From Candidatus Nomurabacteria bacterium (GTDB lineage: Bacteria > Patescibacteriota > Minisyncoccia > Phycocordibacterales > UBA9973), in the NCBI GenBank assembly GCA_943356455.1, contig CALRFB010000032.1, forward strand, positions 1 through 6,302: DNA of 6,302 nucleotides, given 5' to 3'. This document shows positions 5,936 to 6,302 of the stretch, piece by piece (the first letter of the stretch is position 1; every line of letters starts with the position of its first letter). Below the pieces are notes generated by a model that saw nothing but the letters and a program-made list of their open reading frames with translations, made no database searches and had not been told where the DNA came from. Both the position numbers and the translations under genes were made by a program.

Positions 5936-5977
5936 GCGGCATTTGTGTGTTAATAAGTCGAGTTACTAACACTCACG
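5910..5977 (-). ncRNA. Candidate small RNA (about 68 nt), hairpin plus terminator
   Basis: A near-consensus promoter (5984-6013) predicts a start at about 5977 and the terminator ends the RNA at about 5910. The body holds one hairpin: GTGTTAGTAA (5972-5963), loop CTCGAC (5962-5957), TTATTAACAC (5956-5947). This 10-bp stem has one G-U wobble that works only for minus-strand RNA, since the plus strand would have an A/C mismatch. A short linker around ACAAATGCCGC joins it to the terminator. No credible coding frame fits. The segment CACACAAATGCC (5949-5938) is perfectly complementary to the loop of the downstream minus-strand hairpin RNA. No known family is recognised; base-pairing regulation is inference. 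Confidence 0.6.
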
Positions 5978-5983
5978 AAAAAC

Positions 5984-6013
5984 AGTATAGCAGACATAAC
6001 AGGGTTTTGTCAA
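5984..6013 (-). promoter_or_regulatory. Near-consensus promoter of the small RNA
   Basis: On the minus strand, TTGACA (6013-6008) is a perfect -35. After an 18-bp spacer, TATACT (5989-5984) matches the -10 at 5 of 6, and TGC just before it (5992-5990) makes an extended -10. It is the strongest promoter I can see in the window. Its -35 lies under the upstream region of the divergent gene at 6044. Confidence 0.8.
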
Positions 6014-6028
6014 TGTCAGATTTTCGCA

Positions 6029-6037
6029 TGGTACTAT
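6029..6037 (+). promoter_or_regulatory. Extended -10 element of the plus-strand gene, implying a leaderless mRNA
   Basis: TGGTACTAT (6029-6037) is identical to the element before the surface-protein gene. Counting 7 nt from its end lands on base 6044, the A of the ATG. No Shine-Dalgarno precedes that ATG. TTGTCA (6007-6012) could be a -35, but the spacer would be 19 bp. Confidence 0.5.
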
Positions 6038-6043
6038 ATGTAC

Positions 6044-6302
6044 ATGAAAAATGTTGCGATCATTATTCTTATAGTATGCGCAGGAGTGGGCATATACTTT
6101 GCTGTCGAAAGATCACCTTCAGTTACGTATGTGACACCTGTTCCTAGTGCCCCTACTACTCCTACACCAACGCCGACACCCGAACCTGAAAAACCGATTA
6201 CCGAAAACGGCTATACAACAATCACACTAACTACCGATAAACCCGGCAAGGCACTTTCTGAGGCAATAGGTTTTAAAAATATACATGCTGTACTTGCTCT
6301 CA
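6044..6302 (+). CDS. Membrane-anchored extracytoplasmic protein, N-terminal 86 codons (partial at right edge)
   Basis: The frame from ATG 6044 is open to the window end. Residues 4-21 (VAIIILIVCAGVGIYFAV) are one hydrophobic segment acting as a signal or anchor. C12 does not sit in a good lipobox because V precedes it. Residues 31-51 form a Pro/Thr linker (TPTPTPTPEPE), and a soluble domain begins at about 56 (NGYTTITLTTDKPGKALSEA). The stretch up to HAVLAL faintly recalls the region before YkuD L,D-transpeptidase domains, but too little is visible to assign it. ATG 6038 is in frame and adds two residues. I prefer 6044 because the -10 element predicts transcription starting on that base, with no Shine-Dalgarno for either start. 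It is divergent from the small RNA. Confidence 0.75.
   Translation, partial: MKNVAIIILIVCAGVGIYFAVERSPSVTYVTPVPSAPTTPTPTPTPEPEKPITENGYTTITLTTDKPGKALSEAIGFKNIHAVLAL

Larger units (their letters stand above)
5390..6043. other. Long gene-poor region with several hairpins
   Basis: About 650 bp separate the last protein-coding frame before secA from the plus-strand gene at 6044. It holds the Lys-rich fragment, an AT-rich tract (about 5490-5735) with no coding, the isolated hairpin 5649-5688, two terminators, and the two candidate minus-strand RNAs. The long frames that cross it on the plus strand run through terminator stems and have no family features. Confidence 0.7.

Noticed and set aside
5898..5942. 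14-codon minus-strand ORF starting MPQK, reminiscent of the first residues of some Hok toxins
   Set aside because: It is translated straight through the terminator hairpin and stops after 14 codons. The similarity is four residues long and not meaningful.
5728..5977. Known structured RNAs (tmRNA, RNase P, 6S, SRP RNA, 5S rRNA, common riboswitches)
   Set aside because: I looked for their hallmark sequences, such as a T-loop and CCA end or the RNase P core motifs, and found none. A covariance-model search would be decisive.
5857..6147. 96-codon plus-strand ORF across the small-RNA region
   Set aside because: It runs through the terminator stem 5910-5935, the small-RNA promoter and the start of the better-supported gene at 6044 in another frame. 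It has no family features.
1..6302. CRISPR array, tRNA or insertion sequence
   Set aside because: There are no regularly spaced direct repeats, no tRNA-like T-arm, no transposase coding and no paired terminal repeats with target duplications.

Overview
The window looks like part of a small, AT-leaning genome of the Candidate Phyla Radiation (Patescibacteria, probably a Parcubacteria-like lineage). This assignment is inference. It rests on the style of the SecA (a roughly 33-residue insertion after the first Walker motif and a short helical wing region), on a very large Thr/Pro/Ala-rich surface protein of the kind common in these genomes, on Lys-rich small-peptide coding, and on start regions that lack a Shine-Dalgarno sequence and sit directly on an extended -10 element.

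Layout. Positions 1-2737 (minus strand) hold the first 912 codons of a giant exported surface protein that runs off the left edge. Its leader (about 2738-2770) carries an extended -10 promoter and a hairpin that buries the ribosome binding site. Positions 2823-5294 (minus) hold a complete secA. It is preceded by its own extended -10 promoter and, further upstream, by a strong bidirectional intrinsic terminator (5340-5368). SecA is the motor that would push the neighbouring surface protein through SecYEG, so the two minus-strand genes are functionally compatible. No convincing terminator separates them.

Positions 5390-6043 form an unusually long gene-poor stretch of about 650 bp. It is far from empty. 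It contains a Lys-rich peptide-coding tail with no usable start (5389-5469), an AT-rich tract, a long isolated hairpin (5649-5688), a terminator (5729-5756), a compact wobble-supported RNA hairpin overlapping a 23-codon ORF (5755-5826), another terminator (5910-5935), and a near-consensus minus-strand promoter (5984-6013). That promoter would drive a 68-nt RNA made of one 10-bp hairpin plus the terminator. The small RNA and the downstream hairpin RNA, both read from the minus strand, share a 12-nt perfect antisense match plus a colinear 6-nt match. This pair is the best candidate in the window for an undescribed regulatory system.

Positions 6044-6302 (plus) hold the start of a membrane-anchored extracytoplasmic protein with a Pro/Thr linker, cut by the right edge. 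Its putative promoter overlaps, in divergent orientation, the promoter of the small RNA.
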